Below are positions 41,442-50,308 of a stretch of 64,000 bases of DNA, in pieces (position 1 is the first letter of the stretch; every line of letters starts with the position of its first letter). The DNA is taken from NCBI GenBank assembly GCA_963816535.1, contig CAWFKW010000003.1, forward strand, positions 1,612,001 through 1,676,000, in the 5' to 3' direction. The position numbers and the translations under genes were made by a program. The notes under the pieces were generated by a model, which was not told where the DNA came from, ran no database searches, and saw only the letters and a program-made list of their open reading frames with translations. Source of the stretch: CAWFKW01 sp963816535. GTDB taxonomy: Bacteria; Bacteroidota; Ignavibacteria; Tepidaquicellales; OLB5.

Positions 41442-41496
41442 GACCCAATCCTGTCCCGGCAAGTCGGGGCTCTCCCTACCCGAAGGGGAGGGAATC
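41442..41496. repeat. 55-bp palindromic element, intergenic relative of the cysS insert
   Basis: Starts GACCC, has a small hairpin around CCCGGCAAGTCGGG, then CTCCCTACCC-GAA-GGGGAGGG. Same length (55 bp) and same order as the element at 29536-29590. It lies between the convergent xthA and DUF354 genes and may terminate both. Confidence 0.75.
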
Positions 41497-41530
41497 ATCA
41501 ACGGCGGTTGGTTTCCCAAAAACCTACAAT

Positions 41531-42553
41531 TTATTTTGCCATACCAATTATTATCTCAGATATTTCTTCGGCCAGTTTAACGTGTGCAACGAACGACGTT
41601 AATTTCTCCGATTTTTCTATTTTAATGTCTTCTATATCTTTTTCAGATTCGATAAACTTCATTCTTCCTTTTTCGGAAAGATACTCGTCCAAATAAGGCT
41701 TTCGCCCGGTAAATATGCTGAAGGTTTTTGTTCCCAGAAGCGCCGATTCCCTGTTCATAGTTCCGCCGCCGCTTAGGAGAATATCGGCCGCGTAAACAAG
41801 CTGGGAGCCGTCGACTGCGCTCTCAAGGAATTTAACATTGCCGCCGAGACTGACTTTTGATAAAATATATTTTCTGTCCTGTTCCGCCCTTGCTATAATC
41901 AGGCAAGTTACCAGCGGGGATGCGGAGAAATGTTCAATAGATTTGATCAATAGCTTTTCGCTTTTTTCGTCGTGATAATTCCCGGTCATTCCCGGGGGCC
42001 TGATCGCTACAAGTATATTGTCATCGGGAACGTTTATGGATTTTCTGAAATTTGGGTTCGGCGAAAAAGAGTTTAAGTAAAGCTCTTCTTTGAACCCATC
42101 ATAACGGATCACCTTTTTCAGGTTTATTCCGCATGAAGCAAGCCGCTTATCCGGAATAAGCCAAGGAATCAAAAGTTTCGTTGAAAAATAATTAAATATT
42201 TTCGTTTCGGTGTATTCATAGTCCATCATCAGCAGGGATTTTATTTTCAGTCTGCGGGCGGCAACGAGCTGGCTTCTGGAGCCGTGGCTGACGGCGAGCG
42301 AAAAATTATATCCTGCCGCAAATTGTTTCAACAGGGTAGAACGGCTGTAGGTATTCAGAATTTTTTTTATCTTATTTTTTCCACCGTGCTCTCCGATCGC
42401 TTCATGTTGAATGTTCCAGAGCCTAAGTAGATCCAGGGTCTGCGCAAAATCACGGGCGGATATTTTATAATCTATATTTTTTGCATCAAGAAATTCAAAG
42501 ACCGGCCTGAACAGGGGTACATGGGGGGAATTATCTAAATCGAACCAGATCAT
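41531..42553 (-). CDS. DUF354 glycosyltransferase-like protein
   Basis: 340 residues, of the DUF354 family with a GT-B-like fold. It begins MIWFDLDNSPHVPLFRPVFEFL, the signature of the family, and has VSHGSRSQLVAARRL, IAIRPPG-type strand VAIRPPGMTGNYHDE and a C-terminal AADILLSGGGTMNRESALLGTKTFSIFTG nucleotide-sugar-site-like segment. The family occurs in surface polysaccharide clusters of archaea and bacteria. It overlaps the preceding GT4 gene by 4 bp and is the last gene of the cluster. Confidence 0.83.
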   Translation of the reverse strand: MIWFDLDNSPHVPLFRPVFEFLDAKNIDYKISARDFAQTLDLLRLWNIQHEAIGEHGGKNKIKKILNTYSRSTLLKQFAAGYNFSLAVSHGSRSQLVAARRLKIKSLLMMDYEYTETKIFNYFSTKLLIPWLIPDKRLASCGINLKKVIRYDGFKEELYLNSFSPNPNFRKSINVPDDNILVAIRPPGMTGNYHDEKSEKLLIKSIEHFSASPLVTCLIIARAEQDRKYILSKVSLGGNVKFLESAVDGSQLVYAADILLSGGGTMNRESALLGTKTFSIFTGRKPYLDEYLSEKGRMKFIESEKDIEDIKIEKSEKLTSFVAHVKLAEEISEIIIGMAK

Positions 42554-43671
42554 GCCGGCTGTGTTTCGTTAGATTCAGAATTTTTGGACATGGCAGAATA
42601 GATTCTATTCAGGAGCCCGTAATTGATATCCCAGTCGCATCTTCTTCGGGCTATTTCAAGATTTCTTTCCCCATGTTCTTTAATTAAACCTCTGTTATTA
42701 TAATATTTATTCAATGCATTTGTTACCGATGCTGAATCGCCTACACGGGCATAAATCCCGTTTTCGCTGCTTATCCATTCTCTGATTGCGGGCACATCGG
42801 TTACGATAATTCCGAGTCCGCACGCCATGGCTTCAAGCAGCGAGAGCGAGGTTCCATCGCTGAGCGAAGTTGAAAGGTACACATCAGATGCGTTCAGGTA
42901 TAGCGGCAGTGATTTGTTAGGGACCTTTCCGGAATTTACAACTTTCATTTCAAGTCCGTTATCTCTGATGAAATTATTCACGAATCCCCTTTTTGCTCCG
43001 TCAGAAACCAGCAGCAGGATCACATCGTTCTTATCCCTTGCAAAATCCCTGAAGCCTTCAAGCAGGTTTTCAATTCCGTAAATTTCCTCCAGCGCTCGGT
43101 TGAATATTACAACGAATGCGCTTTCGCTTAAGTTCAGGTTCTTTCTGCTTTCTGTTTTATCGGCCGGTTTGAACAGGCCAAGGTCTATGCCCCACGGAAA
43201 AACTGCAACCTTATCAGCGTGTACGCCATAATCGGCAATAATTTTTTGTTTTACAAATTCCGCGTCGCATTGAATGCGGTCCGCTTGACGGATAGTCTTA
43301 CGGGTGATCCATCTAAGCAGAAAACTGCTGCCAGGCTCGGTTAATATATCCGAGCCCCAAGGCATAGAGAGGTGCGGATGAAAATCTAAAAGCGCCGGCA
43401 GTATACCGACCTGCCAAATGTAGCCGGAGTGAATTATATCAGGTTTAAACTCTTGAACGCATTTTTTGAAATGAAAATATTCACTCAAAAGCGGAAAAGA
43501 CCTGACCAGAGGCCTTTTGGAAATTATTTTGAGCCCTTTAATATTTTGTATCTCGTCTATCAGGTCCGAGGAAGAGTAATGCAGCAGAAGAACGGCGTAG
43601 TCTGCTGCAAGTTTGCTCAAAAAGCGGTAATCATGAATGCCGCCGTTTGATGTCAGGTACAGGATCTTCAA
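42550..43671 (-). CDS. Glycosyltransferase family 4
   Basis: 373 residues, GT-B fold. Glycine-bearing N-terminal strand-loop MKILYLTSNGGIHDYRF, acceptor-side HSGYIWQVGI, and the GT4 C-terminal donor site YLSTSLSDGTSLSLLEAMACGLGII with the E-x7-E-type Glu. Probably uses a nucleotide sugar to extend a surface glycan at the cytoplasmic membrane face. Overlaps the genes on both sides by 4 bp, so it is firmly in the operon. Confidence 0.9.
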   Translation of the reverse strand: MKILYLTSNGGIHDYRFLSKLAADYAVLLLHYSSSDLIDEIQNIKGLKIISKRPLVRSFPLLSEYFHFKKCVQEFKPDIIHSGYIWQVGILPALLDFHPHLSMPWGSDILTEPGSSFLLRWITRKTIRQADRIQCDAEFVKQKIIADYGVHADKVAVFPWGIDLGLFKPADKTESRKNLNLSESAFVVIFNRALEEIYGIENLLEGFRDFARDKNDVILLLVSDGAKRGFVNNFIRDNGLEMKVVNSGKVPNKSLPLYLNASDVYLSTSLSDGTSLSLLEAMACGLGIIVTDVPAIREWISSENGIYARVGDSASVTNALNKYYNNRGLIKEHGERNLEIARRRCDWDINYGLLNRIYSAMSKNSESNETQPA

Positions 43672-44726
43672 TTTGAAGACTGGCTTTGCGACGATTGGCT
43701 TAGTTTATCCACAGGAGCAAGGAAGCTATTCTTCAGCGTGCTTAGAAATAGCAGCGCTGGTATCAAAATAAACGGGATTGCGGCAATATAATTCCTTGTT
43801 TCTTCGATGCTGCAATAAACATAAATGAAGATAACATATGGAACGAGAACAAAGCTGATGTAAAGAAAGGGACCTTTAAATCTTCTCCAAAAACCTGTGA
43901 ATATCAGAATCGCAACTAAAAAGTGCAGCCCTCCGAAAACAAAAAGAAGGTCGCGAACGATTATGTGAATCGGTAAGACATGGAAAAGAGACAAATTACG
44001 AAGAAAAGCATTCTTCAAGAAGTAACCGCCTTCCTTGGGAAAAATGTAGTCAAGGAAAGCATACGTTGCTATATATAATGCAGACATGACACCAGCAAAT
44101 ATTATTGTTTTTATTCGAAACATTTTTTTGTAATTGAATAACAGGTATGCAGGGATTAGAAATCCCACAGATGAGTGGTTAAGCAATCCCAGGTAGAAGG
44201 TTAGTAACAGCCACCCATTTTGTTCGCTCACAATAAAGTAGAACCCGAGAGTCATTCCTAGCAGCACCCCGAAATCCATATAAAAGAACTGTCCGTTCAT
44301 AATAATATAATTCCATACCATTGGGTAGATAATCACAGGAGATATCCATAAGTTTGCAATCCGATTTTGGAAATATTTATTGAGCAGGAAATAGAATGAA
44401 AGCAGAATAAAATAACATTGCACAATAGCTAGAGCAAAGAATAAACCTCCGTCTGAAACCGGTCGCACTAGAAAAACGATTTTCTTACATACTATAAATA
44501 CGATAGGGAGCAGTACCCTGACTTGCATAAGTTCATATGCGGTATTATTCAATACAGCATATATTCCTCCGCTTGACTGCTCACCGTAAAAATCCGCCTT
44601 TACTATTAACTTATGATAATACAGGTAGCAGAACGTCACCGATACAGCCAGGTACATGATATGTACTATGATTGGCGGAAAATTGTCTTTAGGAAATCTT
44701 TTATTGAGGAGTTTTATCATATACAA
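43668..44726 (-). CDS. Polytopic membrane protein, paralogue 1
   Basis: 352 residues, about ten TM helices. It resembles the membrane protein encoded at 45428-46426 in order and in local words: a start with IMYLAVSVTFCYLYYHKL, a VRVLLPIVFI segment, VIIYPMVWNYIIMNGQFFYMDF, FYLGLLNHSS and LLFNYKKMF. These fit GT-C-like or polymerase-like proteins of glycan clusters, but no specific family or catalytic Asp can be named. AT-richer than the glycosyltransferase genes around it. Ends 4 bp into the GT4 gene. Confidence 0.65.
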   Translation of the reverse strand: MYMIKLLNKRFPKDNFPPIIVHIMYLAVSVTFCYLYYHKLIVKADFYGEQSSGGIYAVLNNTAYELMQVRVLLPIVFIVCKKIVFLVRPVSDGGLFFALAIVQCYFILLSFYFLLNKYFQNRIANLWISPVIIYPMVWNYIIMNGQFFYMDFGVLLGMTLGFYFIVSEQNGWLLLTFYLGLLNHSSVGFLIPAYLLFNYKKMFRIKTIIFAGVMSALYIATYAFLDYIFPKEGGYFLKNAFLRNLSLFHVLPIHIIVRDLLFVFGGLHFLVAILIFTGFWRRFKGPFLYISFVLVPYVIFIYVYCSIEETRNYIAAIPFILIPALLFLSTLKNSFLAPVDKLSQSSQSQSSN

Positions 44727-44736
44727 GAATTAGAAT

Positions 44737-45453
44737 TTATTTGAGTTTTATTCCAACCACTGTCTGCTGTGCGCCGAGCGGGATCCATTTGAGCCCCTTT
44801 TCAAGCGTCCGGAAAAATTTTCCCTTGAACGGGAAAAACAATATATATGAATCTTCTGACAGCGCTAAACCCGCGCTTTTAAACAGGTTTGAAATTCTAT
44901 TATGTGAAAGCAAAACGGCGTCTCGGTCAAACTCACACTTGCTGACCACTCTGCGGGTGAGCGGATTATACGGATTATGCTCAAATACCGCAGCGGCCCC
45001 GCGCGGCTTTAGAACGCGCCGCATTTCATTGACAAAATTCTGCCAGTTGGAAGGTGGCACGTGATGCATTACGTTTATAGCGAATACAAAATCCATTGAA
45101 TTATCTTCAAACGGGAGATTGTCGCCGTCGTACTTGATGTAATTAACACCGGGATTATTTACTTTGGCTTTACTTACGACACCATCTTCAATATCAACAC
45201 CGTAGAGGTTTTTGAATTCGGAACACAGGTAACTATCTACAAGTCCCACGCCGCAACCGATATCAAGAATCATTGCTGATTTCAAATCCTTACAATATTT
45301 CATCGCAAGGTTGAGGACCATATCAGCTTTGACCTGAATGAAGAAATCCGCATCTTGACCGGAGAAATCAATTGATTCCTGAATTTTCTGCTGGTAATTA
45401 TCTACATAATCCTTAAATCTGATTTCTTTATTTTTGTTGCTGTCGTGAGTCAT
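44737..45453 (-). CDS. Class I SAM-dependent methyltransferase
   Basis: 238 residues, Methyltransf_11/25 type. Motif I ILDIGCGVGLVDSYL, acidic loop GVDIEDGVV, motif IV FVFAINVMHHVPP and post-motif VLKPRGAAAVFEHNP. It probably methylates a sugar or lipid-linked intermediate. It sits between two paralogous membrane proteins and overlaps the start side of one by 26 bp (45428-45453). Confidence 0.88.
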   Translation of the reverse strand: MTHDSNKNKEIRFKDYVDNYQQKIQESIDFSGQDADFFIQVKADMVLNLAMKYCKDLKSAMILDIGCGVGLVDSYLCSEFKNLYGVDIEDGVVSKAKVNNPGVNYIKYDGDNLPFEDNSMDFVFAINVMHHVPPSNWQNFVNEMRRVLKPRGAAAVFEHNPYNPLTRRVVSKCEFDRDAVLLSHNRISNLFKSAGLALSEDSYILFFPFKGKFFRTLEKGLKWIPLGAQQTVVGIKLK

Positions 45454-46426
45454 CTACTGGCTGTAAATTTAATTTTTCAAATGAACTCAAGTAAACTATA
45501 AATAATATTGTCACTCCCGGAATGAGTTCCGCATATACCCTAATTTCGCTGAAATAAATTATAAAAATTCCGAACAAAAGATAAGGTAAAAAAACCAGGT
45601 TTGCATATACTTTTCCCTTATTGTGAAATTTTCCTATTCTTCCCGTGAGAAACAACAAAATTGCCGGAACATACAAAAGGCCGAAATTCAAAAAGACATC
45701 TTTTTGATAGACCCTGTTGAAAGGTAGCTCTTTTAAGGTGATTAAATTTGCCGCATAGCATATTTCGACGGTCGACCCGGCATTGTTTTGGAAGACATAA
45801 TTCAGGAATAATTTATAGAGAAAAAATATAACAGCGAGGAGAAATGTGTTCATGATTATTTTTTTCGTGAACATGGTCCTGTAATTAAAGAATACATATG
45901 CAAAGGTCACATACGCAATTGTTTCTTTGTTGATAAGGCCCAGAACATAAACAACCAATAAATATTTAAATTTGTCTTTAAGAACGAAATATAAGGCAAT
46001 TGTAAAAATTAAGATGGCGGTAAAATCATAATATTGAAAGCCTTGGTTCAGGATTATATAATTCCAGAGAATTGGATACAATATAAGCAGAGCCAGCCAA
46101 AAAAGAGCCTTTTTGTTTTTTATATATTCTGCAAGTACTTTAAAGAATACAAGAACAAGTAAATACAATACAAGTGTGTCATACAAAATAAATATAGTTC
46201 TTTGAGGTATAAACCAAAGAGGCTTGAATAAAACAAAAATAAACGGCACAAGCAGCCTGAACTGATAAGGCTTAGGCGCATTGAATGCGAGAACATGGTT
46301 TATACTGTTTTCTTCATTAAAATTACAGAGTTGCACTATCTTTTTATAATAGAGATAACATATTACTGCGGATAGAAACATGTACAAGAGGTGGTATGCA
46401 ACCGGTATTTTGTCTTCGTGTTTCAA
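45428..46426 (-). CDS. Polytopic membrane protein, paralogue 2
   Basis: About 332 residues, ten or so TM helices. Words shared with the protein at 43668: MFLSAVICYLYYKKI, FRLLVPFIFVLF, LILYPILWNYIILNQGFQYYDF, YVLGLINKETIAY and VFFNYRTMF. The NKET stretch is of the kind seen in GT-C-like proteins. The TTG at 46426, two bases after the previous gene's stop, is preferred as start; the upstream ATG at 46507 would overlap that gene by 80 bp with a non-hydrophobic, unconserved extension. AT-rich, like its paralogue. Confidence 0.62.
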   Translation of the reverse strand: MKHEDKIPVAYHLLYMFLSAVICYLYYKKIVQLCNFNEENSINHVLAFNAPKPYQFRLLVPFIFVLFKPLWFIPQRTIFILYDTLVLYLLVLVFFKVLAEYIKNKKALFWLALLILYPILWNYIILNQGFQYYDFTAILIFTIALYFVLKDKFKYLLVVYVLGLINKETIAYVTFAYVFFNYRTMFTKKIIMNTFLLAVIFFLYKLFLNYVFQNNAGSTVEICYAANLITLKELPFNRVYQKDVFLNFGLLYVPAILLFLTGRIGKFHNKGKVYANLVFLPYLLFGIFIIYFSEIRVYAELIPGVTILFIVYLSSFEKLNLQPVDDSRQQQK

Positions 46427-46427
46427 C

Positions 46428-47396
46428 TCAGTTTTCAGGATTATAGTAAATGGGCACGCACCAGTGATTTTTTGCGACCCAGTCGGAATTTGGAAGCTCA
46501 ACATCATGATTCAGAATTCTGTGGCAGGGCTCATCATAGACCTTTCCCGTTGATTTTTCGATCGGGTCAAACACAATGTATTTGTAATATCCAGAGATCA
46601 TTCCGGCGGGCATTTTAACCCTGTTTCGATATTGAGCATCCAGTTTTGCCGCGTAATTGTTTTTAAAGTCCATAATGTCATTTAACCTGTCAACCTGGAT
46701 CGCCCCGATAGCCGCCGCAAATTCTGTGATTCTGTAATTTAAGCCGTGAACTTTAAAATCAAATTTTCCATAGTTGCGGAATTTTTTTGCAAATTCTACC
46801 AGCTCTTTATTATTCGAAACGAGCATTCCTCCCTCGCCCGTAGTAATTGTCTTTGTGGCATAAAACGAATAAAAACCTGCATCTCCCCACTGGCCCGTCT
46901 TTTTTCCGTTCCATGAAGCGCCATGTGAGTGCGCGCAGTCTTCAAGCAGTATTATTCCATATTGTTTGCAATAATTCGTAATTTTTTCAATATCAAAGGC
47001 AATATGTCCCCCGATGTGTACAATCCAAATGGCGGCAGGTTTATACAACTCAGCTTTTATTTTCATATCTTCGAAGCTCATGCAGAGGTCCTCTTTTCTG
47101 CAGTCGACAAACCTGACGTTTGCGCCGGAATTCAGAACTGCAAGAGGCGTTGCCATAAATGTGTTAGACGGACAAAGGATGGTTTTACCGCGCAGCCCGA
47201 AAAACTCCATTGCTGCCAGCACTGCGCCCGACCAGCTTGAAAATGCTGCTGACTGAAGGTTATTATATTCAGCCCATTTATTTTCGAAGAGTTCGGTATA
47301 GTAGCTTTCAGTCCATTTATTGGAAGAAACTATTTTATCGAAAGCTTCGTGAATCTTTGGCAGATCGCGTTTATCAAATCCGATTGAGAAGTTCAT
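46428..47396 (-). CDS. DegT/DnrJ/EryC1/StrS family sugar aminotransferase
   Basis: 322 residues, PLP-dependent. Conserved parts: PSNTFMATPLAVLNSGANVRFVDC, the Asp-bearing LLEDCAHSHGA, and the PLP Lys in FYSFYATKTITTGEGGM, then GLNYRITEFAAAIGAIQVDRL. Makes an amino sugar nucleotide for the surface glycan. It is slightly shorter than usual (about 370) because the C-terminal part after the sugar-binding region is short, ending VPIYYNPEN. It lies 31 bp after the SDR gene. Confidence 0.92.
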   Translation of the reverse strand: MNFSIGFDKRDLPKIHEAFDKIVSSNKWTESYYTELFENKWAEYNNLQSAAFSSWSGAVLAAMEFFGLRGKTILCPSNTFMATPLAVLNSGANVRFVDCRKEDLCMSFEDMKIKAELYKPAAIWIVHIGGHIAFDIEKITNYCKQYGIILLEDCAHSHGASWNGKKTGQWGDAGFYSFYATKTITTGEGGMLVSNNKELVEFAKKFRNYGKFDFKVHGLNYRITEFAAAIGAIQVDRLNDIMDFKNNYAAKLDAQYRNRVKMPAGMISGYYKYIVFDPIEKSTGKVYDEPCHRILNHDVELPNSDWVAKNHWCVPIYYNPEN

Positions 47397-47427
47397 ATAC
47401 TGGTTTAAATTTTGAAATCTAAATAAA

Positions 47428-48435
47428 TTAACCGATCAATTCTTCGCTTGAGTCGAAGTAGTGATTGTAATACACCTTTTGTTTGGGGTCTTTTATTTCT
47501 TTGGATGCCAGCCGTTTATATATTTCTTTCCCCGCTTCTTTAATTGTGTGTTCAGCGCCGAATCTAAGCTCTTTCTCTATCTTCCCGAACGATACGCGGT
47601 AGTCGCGCACGTCGACGTTATTTGACTCGGTGTTGACGTTAACCGCGGCATTGAATGTTTCGTCAATGGATTCAACAACCAGCCCGGCTACTTCGCTTAT
47701 TTTGTAATTCTGCTTTTCCGAGCCAACATTATATATTTTGCCGCGGGCGATTTCGTTTTCCAGAACTTTTATGTAAGCATTTGCGGCGTCCCTTACATGC
47801 ACAAGCGGCCGCCACTGGTTGCCGCCGAAAACATTTATTTTTTTATCAAGATATGCGGTCATTGTCATGGTATTCACAACCAGATCGAAACGCATACGCG
47901 GGGAGTATCCGTAAAGCGTCGACATACGCATTATGACCGGCTTAAAATTGTTATCCGACATCTGCATGATGCTTTCTTCGGATGAAATTTTTGTTTTGGC
48001 GTAAAGCGAAACCGGGTTTAAAGGCGCATTCTCGTCAAGCACGTCGTTTCCCACTCCGTAAACGCTGCAGGTTGAAGCATATATGAATTTTTCTACGCCG
48101 TTTAACTTGCATGCGGATGAAATAGCCTGCGATGCTACGGAATTTGTTTCAACCGTAAGCTCAGGGCGGGCTTTTGAAGCAGGATCGCCAACAACAGCCG
48201 CAAGCAGGATAACGCTTTTCATATTCTTTATAACAGAGGCGACGGTTTCGACATTGCGAATATCGCCCTCAATAATTTCTACTCGCTTATCCGAACGGAA
48301 TTTTTCTACAGGCTTAGAGCCGTATATGAAGCTATCCAGGATCTTTACACTATAACCGGATGCCAGAAGCAGTTCGGCAAGAACAACCCCCAGATACCCA
48401 GCGCCGCCGATGACCAACACTTCCTCTTTCATCAA
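47428..48435 (-). CDS. NAD-dependent epimerase/dehydratase (extended SDR) 1
   Basis: 335 residues. Rossmann motif VIGGAGYLGVVLAE, Asp at the end of strand 2 (KILDSF), DIRN, and the active site STCSVYG with Y-x3-K in SLYAKTKISSEE. C-terminal words VGSEKQNYKISEVA are typical of sugar-nucleotide epimerases. Probably makes the sugar precursor used by the neighbouring aminotransferase. Its start overlaps the next SDR's stop by 4 bp (48432-48435). Confidence 0.9.
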   Translation of the reverse strand: MMKEEVLVIGGAGYLGVVLAELLLASGYSVKILDSFIYGSKPVEKFRSDKRVEIIEGDIRNVETVASVIKNMKSVILLAAVVGDPASKARPELTVETNSVASQAISSACKLNGVEKFIYASTCSVYGVGNDVLDENAPLNPVSLYAKTKISSEESIMQMSDNNFKPVIMRMSTLYGYSPRMRFDLVVNTMTMTAYLDKKINVFGGNQWRPLVHVRDAANAYIKVLENEIARGKIYNVGSEKQNYKISEVAGLVVESIDETFNAAVNVNTESNNVDVRDYRVSFGKIEKELRFGAEHTIKEAGKEIYKRLASKEIKDPKQKVYYNHYFDSSEELIG

Positions 48436-49382
48436 AGTATTGTTTTTACATATTTTTCCATGGCATCCCTGTACGTGAACTGCGGTTTCCAGCCAAGCAT
48501 TTTTTCTGCCTTTTCTGATGAAATAAACCGCCCTTTAAAATTTCCTTTTCTGTCTTCGACGAATGTTACTTTTGCTTTTTTGCCGATAATTTCTTCGAGA
48601 GTAGTGACTATATCAATCACGCGGATCTTTTTCCACCCATTCAAATTAAAGATTTCGTTTTCCGCTTTTGGATTAAGGCATGCGGCATTTCCTTTGGCGA
48701 GGTCCTTAACGTAAATGAATTGCCTTGTCTGGCTTCCGTCTCCATGAATAGTAATTTCTTCGCCCTCCAAAATTTTATTAATAAAAATTGGAGTGACAGT
48801 CTCGGGCCTTGCGCGCTCGCCGAACGGAATGCCGTAGCGCATTATAGTATAGTTGACTCCGTAAAGCGATTTGTAATTTTTGCAGAATAATTCCGCTGAT
48901 ATTTTTGACGATGTGTACAGGTGATCGGGATTCTGAGCGTAAGGCGTCTCTTCAGTTATAGGAAAAGAAGCACTCACCGGGACAATTTTATGCCCGCCGC
49001 CTTCTTCGCGAGTTCTTTTTTCTAATTTAACAGTTCCGTAGATCCATTCCGTAGAAGCCAAAAGCACGCGGGAAATATTATTTTGCCGGGCACATTCCAG
49101 AACGCTAAGCGTTGAGTTGGAAGTATTCATATTAGAATAAAGCGGCTTCTCGTAGAACCTGTTAACATTTGCTTCGGCGGCAAGATGATAAATAACGTCA
49201 AAACCTTTTGCGGCATTCATAATCTTATCCTGGTCATTAACATTGCCGGCAAGGTAATTGCATTTTTGTCCGAATCGCGGCGATTCAAGATCGTAAATGG
49301 TCACCTCATGTCCAAGTTCAAGCAGCTCGTCTATAACGTGCGAGCCTATGAATCCCGAACCCCCGGTAATTAATATCTTCAA
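48432..49382 (-). CDS. NAD-dependent epimerase/dehydratase (extended SDR) 2
   Basis: 316 residues. Rossmann motif ILITGGSGFIGSHVIDELL, IYHLAAEANV, active site ASTEWIYG and Tyr-Lys in DHLYTSSKISAELF, then GDGSQTRQFIYVKDLAKG, a hallmark of UDP-glucose epimerase/dTDP-glucose-dehydratase relatives. The second of two SDRs in tandem; the two are not near-identical, so they probably act on successive steps. The start is separated by 4 bp from the deacetylase stop. Confidence 0.9.
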   Translation of the reverse strand: MKILITGGSGFIGSHVIDELLELGHEVTIYDLESPRFGQKCNYLAGNVNDQDKIMNAAKGFDVIYHLAAEANVNRFYEKPLYSNMNTSNSTLSVLECARQNNISRVLLASTEWIYGTVKLEKRTREEGGGHKIVPVSASFPITEETPYAQNPDHLYTSSKISAELFCKNYKSLYGVNYTIMRYGIPFGERARPETVTPIFINKILEGEEITIHGDGSQTRQFIYVKDLAKGNAACLNPKAENEIFNLNGWKKIRVIDIVTTLEEIIGKKAKVTFVEDRKGNFKGRFISSEKAEKMLGWKPQFTYRDAMEKYVKTIL

Positions 49383-49386
49383 ATTA

Positions 49387-50301
49387 TTATATAATAGATT
49401 TAATTTTTTTCATAGCTTTTTGCCATACGCCGAACATGTGGCAAAGCTCCTCGGCGAAAAAACCATCGCCAACGCTAAACCTGGGGACTTCATAAATATT
49501 TACTCCTGTTTTTATAAACATATCGCCCCCTATTGCCGCCATTTTGTAACCAAGCTGTTCCAGAAAAACTTTTTCGCGCTCCGAGAAATCTCCATTTGGG
49601 AAGGAAAAAGAATCAATTGTCTTTCCAGTCCATCTTTCAAGTTTTTCTTTTGACCCGGAGAGTTCTTCCCCAAGAATATTATCTGAGCAGTTAGGGGTTA
49701 TTACGTGATTTATTGTGTGGCTGCCAACAGTCAAAAATGAATTTCGGGAAATTTTTTTTACGTCATCAACCGTCATGGCCTCCCTTGTCCGGATTCGGGG
49801 GGCTTTTTTAATTAAGCCGGCAATAATTTCAGACCTTTCAGATTCCGGGATTTTCCATAAAAGCGTCAAATCAGTTTTGTAAGGCTCCGCGAGCTGCTTC
49901 TGATATTTTTCCGCAAAAGTCCACCAGAAAAATCCGGAGCTTTCCACAGGTTCGGTTGAAATAAAAAAAGTGACCGGGATATTATTTTCAACGGCAAACG
50001 GAACAACATTTGTCATGTTATCTTTCCAGCCGTCGTCAAATGTGAGCCAAACAGCCCCGGGCGGCGCAGTTTCGGCTTTCTGTAAGATCTTCAATAGAAG
50101 GCTTTGTTCGATAATATTAAAACCATTTTTCCTTAGCCACGTTATGCTTTTTTCAAACAGCTTCGCCGATGGATTGTGAAAATACAGGCCGGTTATAAAA
50201 CCCTCCCTGAATATTTGCTTTTTTGCGCGCCTGACAAATCCAAACATTATCAGGAACGTTCCAAGGATGCCGGCAATTATGTTTCTGAGTACTCTTTTCA
50301 A
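49387..50301 (-). CDS. Membrane-anchored polysaccharide deacetylase (CE4)
   Basis: 304 residues. An N-terminal hydrophobic anchor (IIAGILGTFLIMFGFV) precedes the NodB-homology domain: catalytic TFDDGWKDN, the metal-binding H-x3-H in VGSHTINHVI, and FSFPNGDFSEREK. Probably removes acetyl groups from an amino sugar in the glycan at the outer face of the membrane. It lies 8 bp from the GNAT-type gene's stop. Confidence 0.88.
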   Translation of the reverse strand: MKRVLRNIIAGILGTFLIMFGFVRRAKKQIFREGFITGLYFHNPSAKLFEKSITWLRKNGFNIIEQSLLLKILQKAETAPPGAVWLTFDDGWKDNMTNVVPFAVENNIPVTFFISTEPVESSGFFWWTFAEKYQKQLAEPYKTDLTLLWKIPESERSEIIAGLIKKAPRIRTREAMTVDDVKKISRNSFLTVGSHTINHVITPNCSDNILGEELSGSKEKLERWTGKTIDSFSFPNGDFSEREKVFLEQLGYKMAAIGGDMFIKTGVNIYEVPRFSVGDGFFAEELCHMFGVWQKAMKKIKSII

Positions 50302-50308
50302 TGCCGGA

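Noticed and set aside
46427..46507. ATG at 46507 as start of membrane paralogue 2
   Set aside because: It would overlap the aminotransferase gene by 80 bp and place a non-hydrophobic, unconserved extension before the first TM helix.
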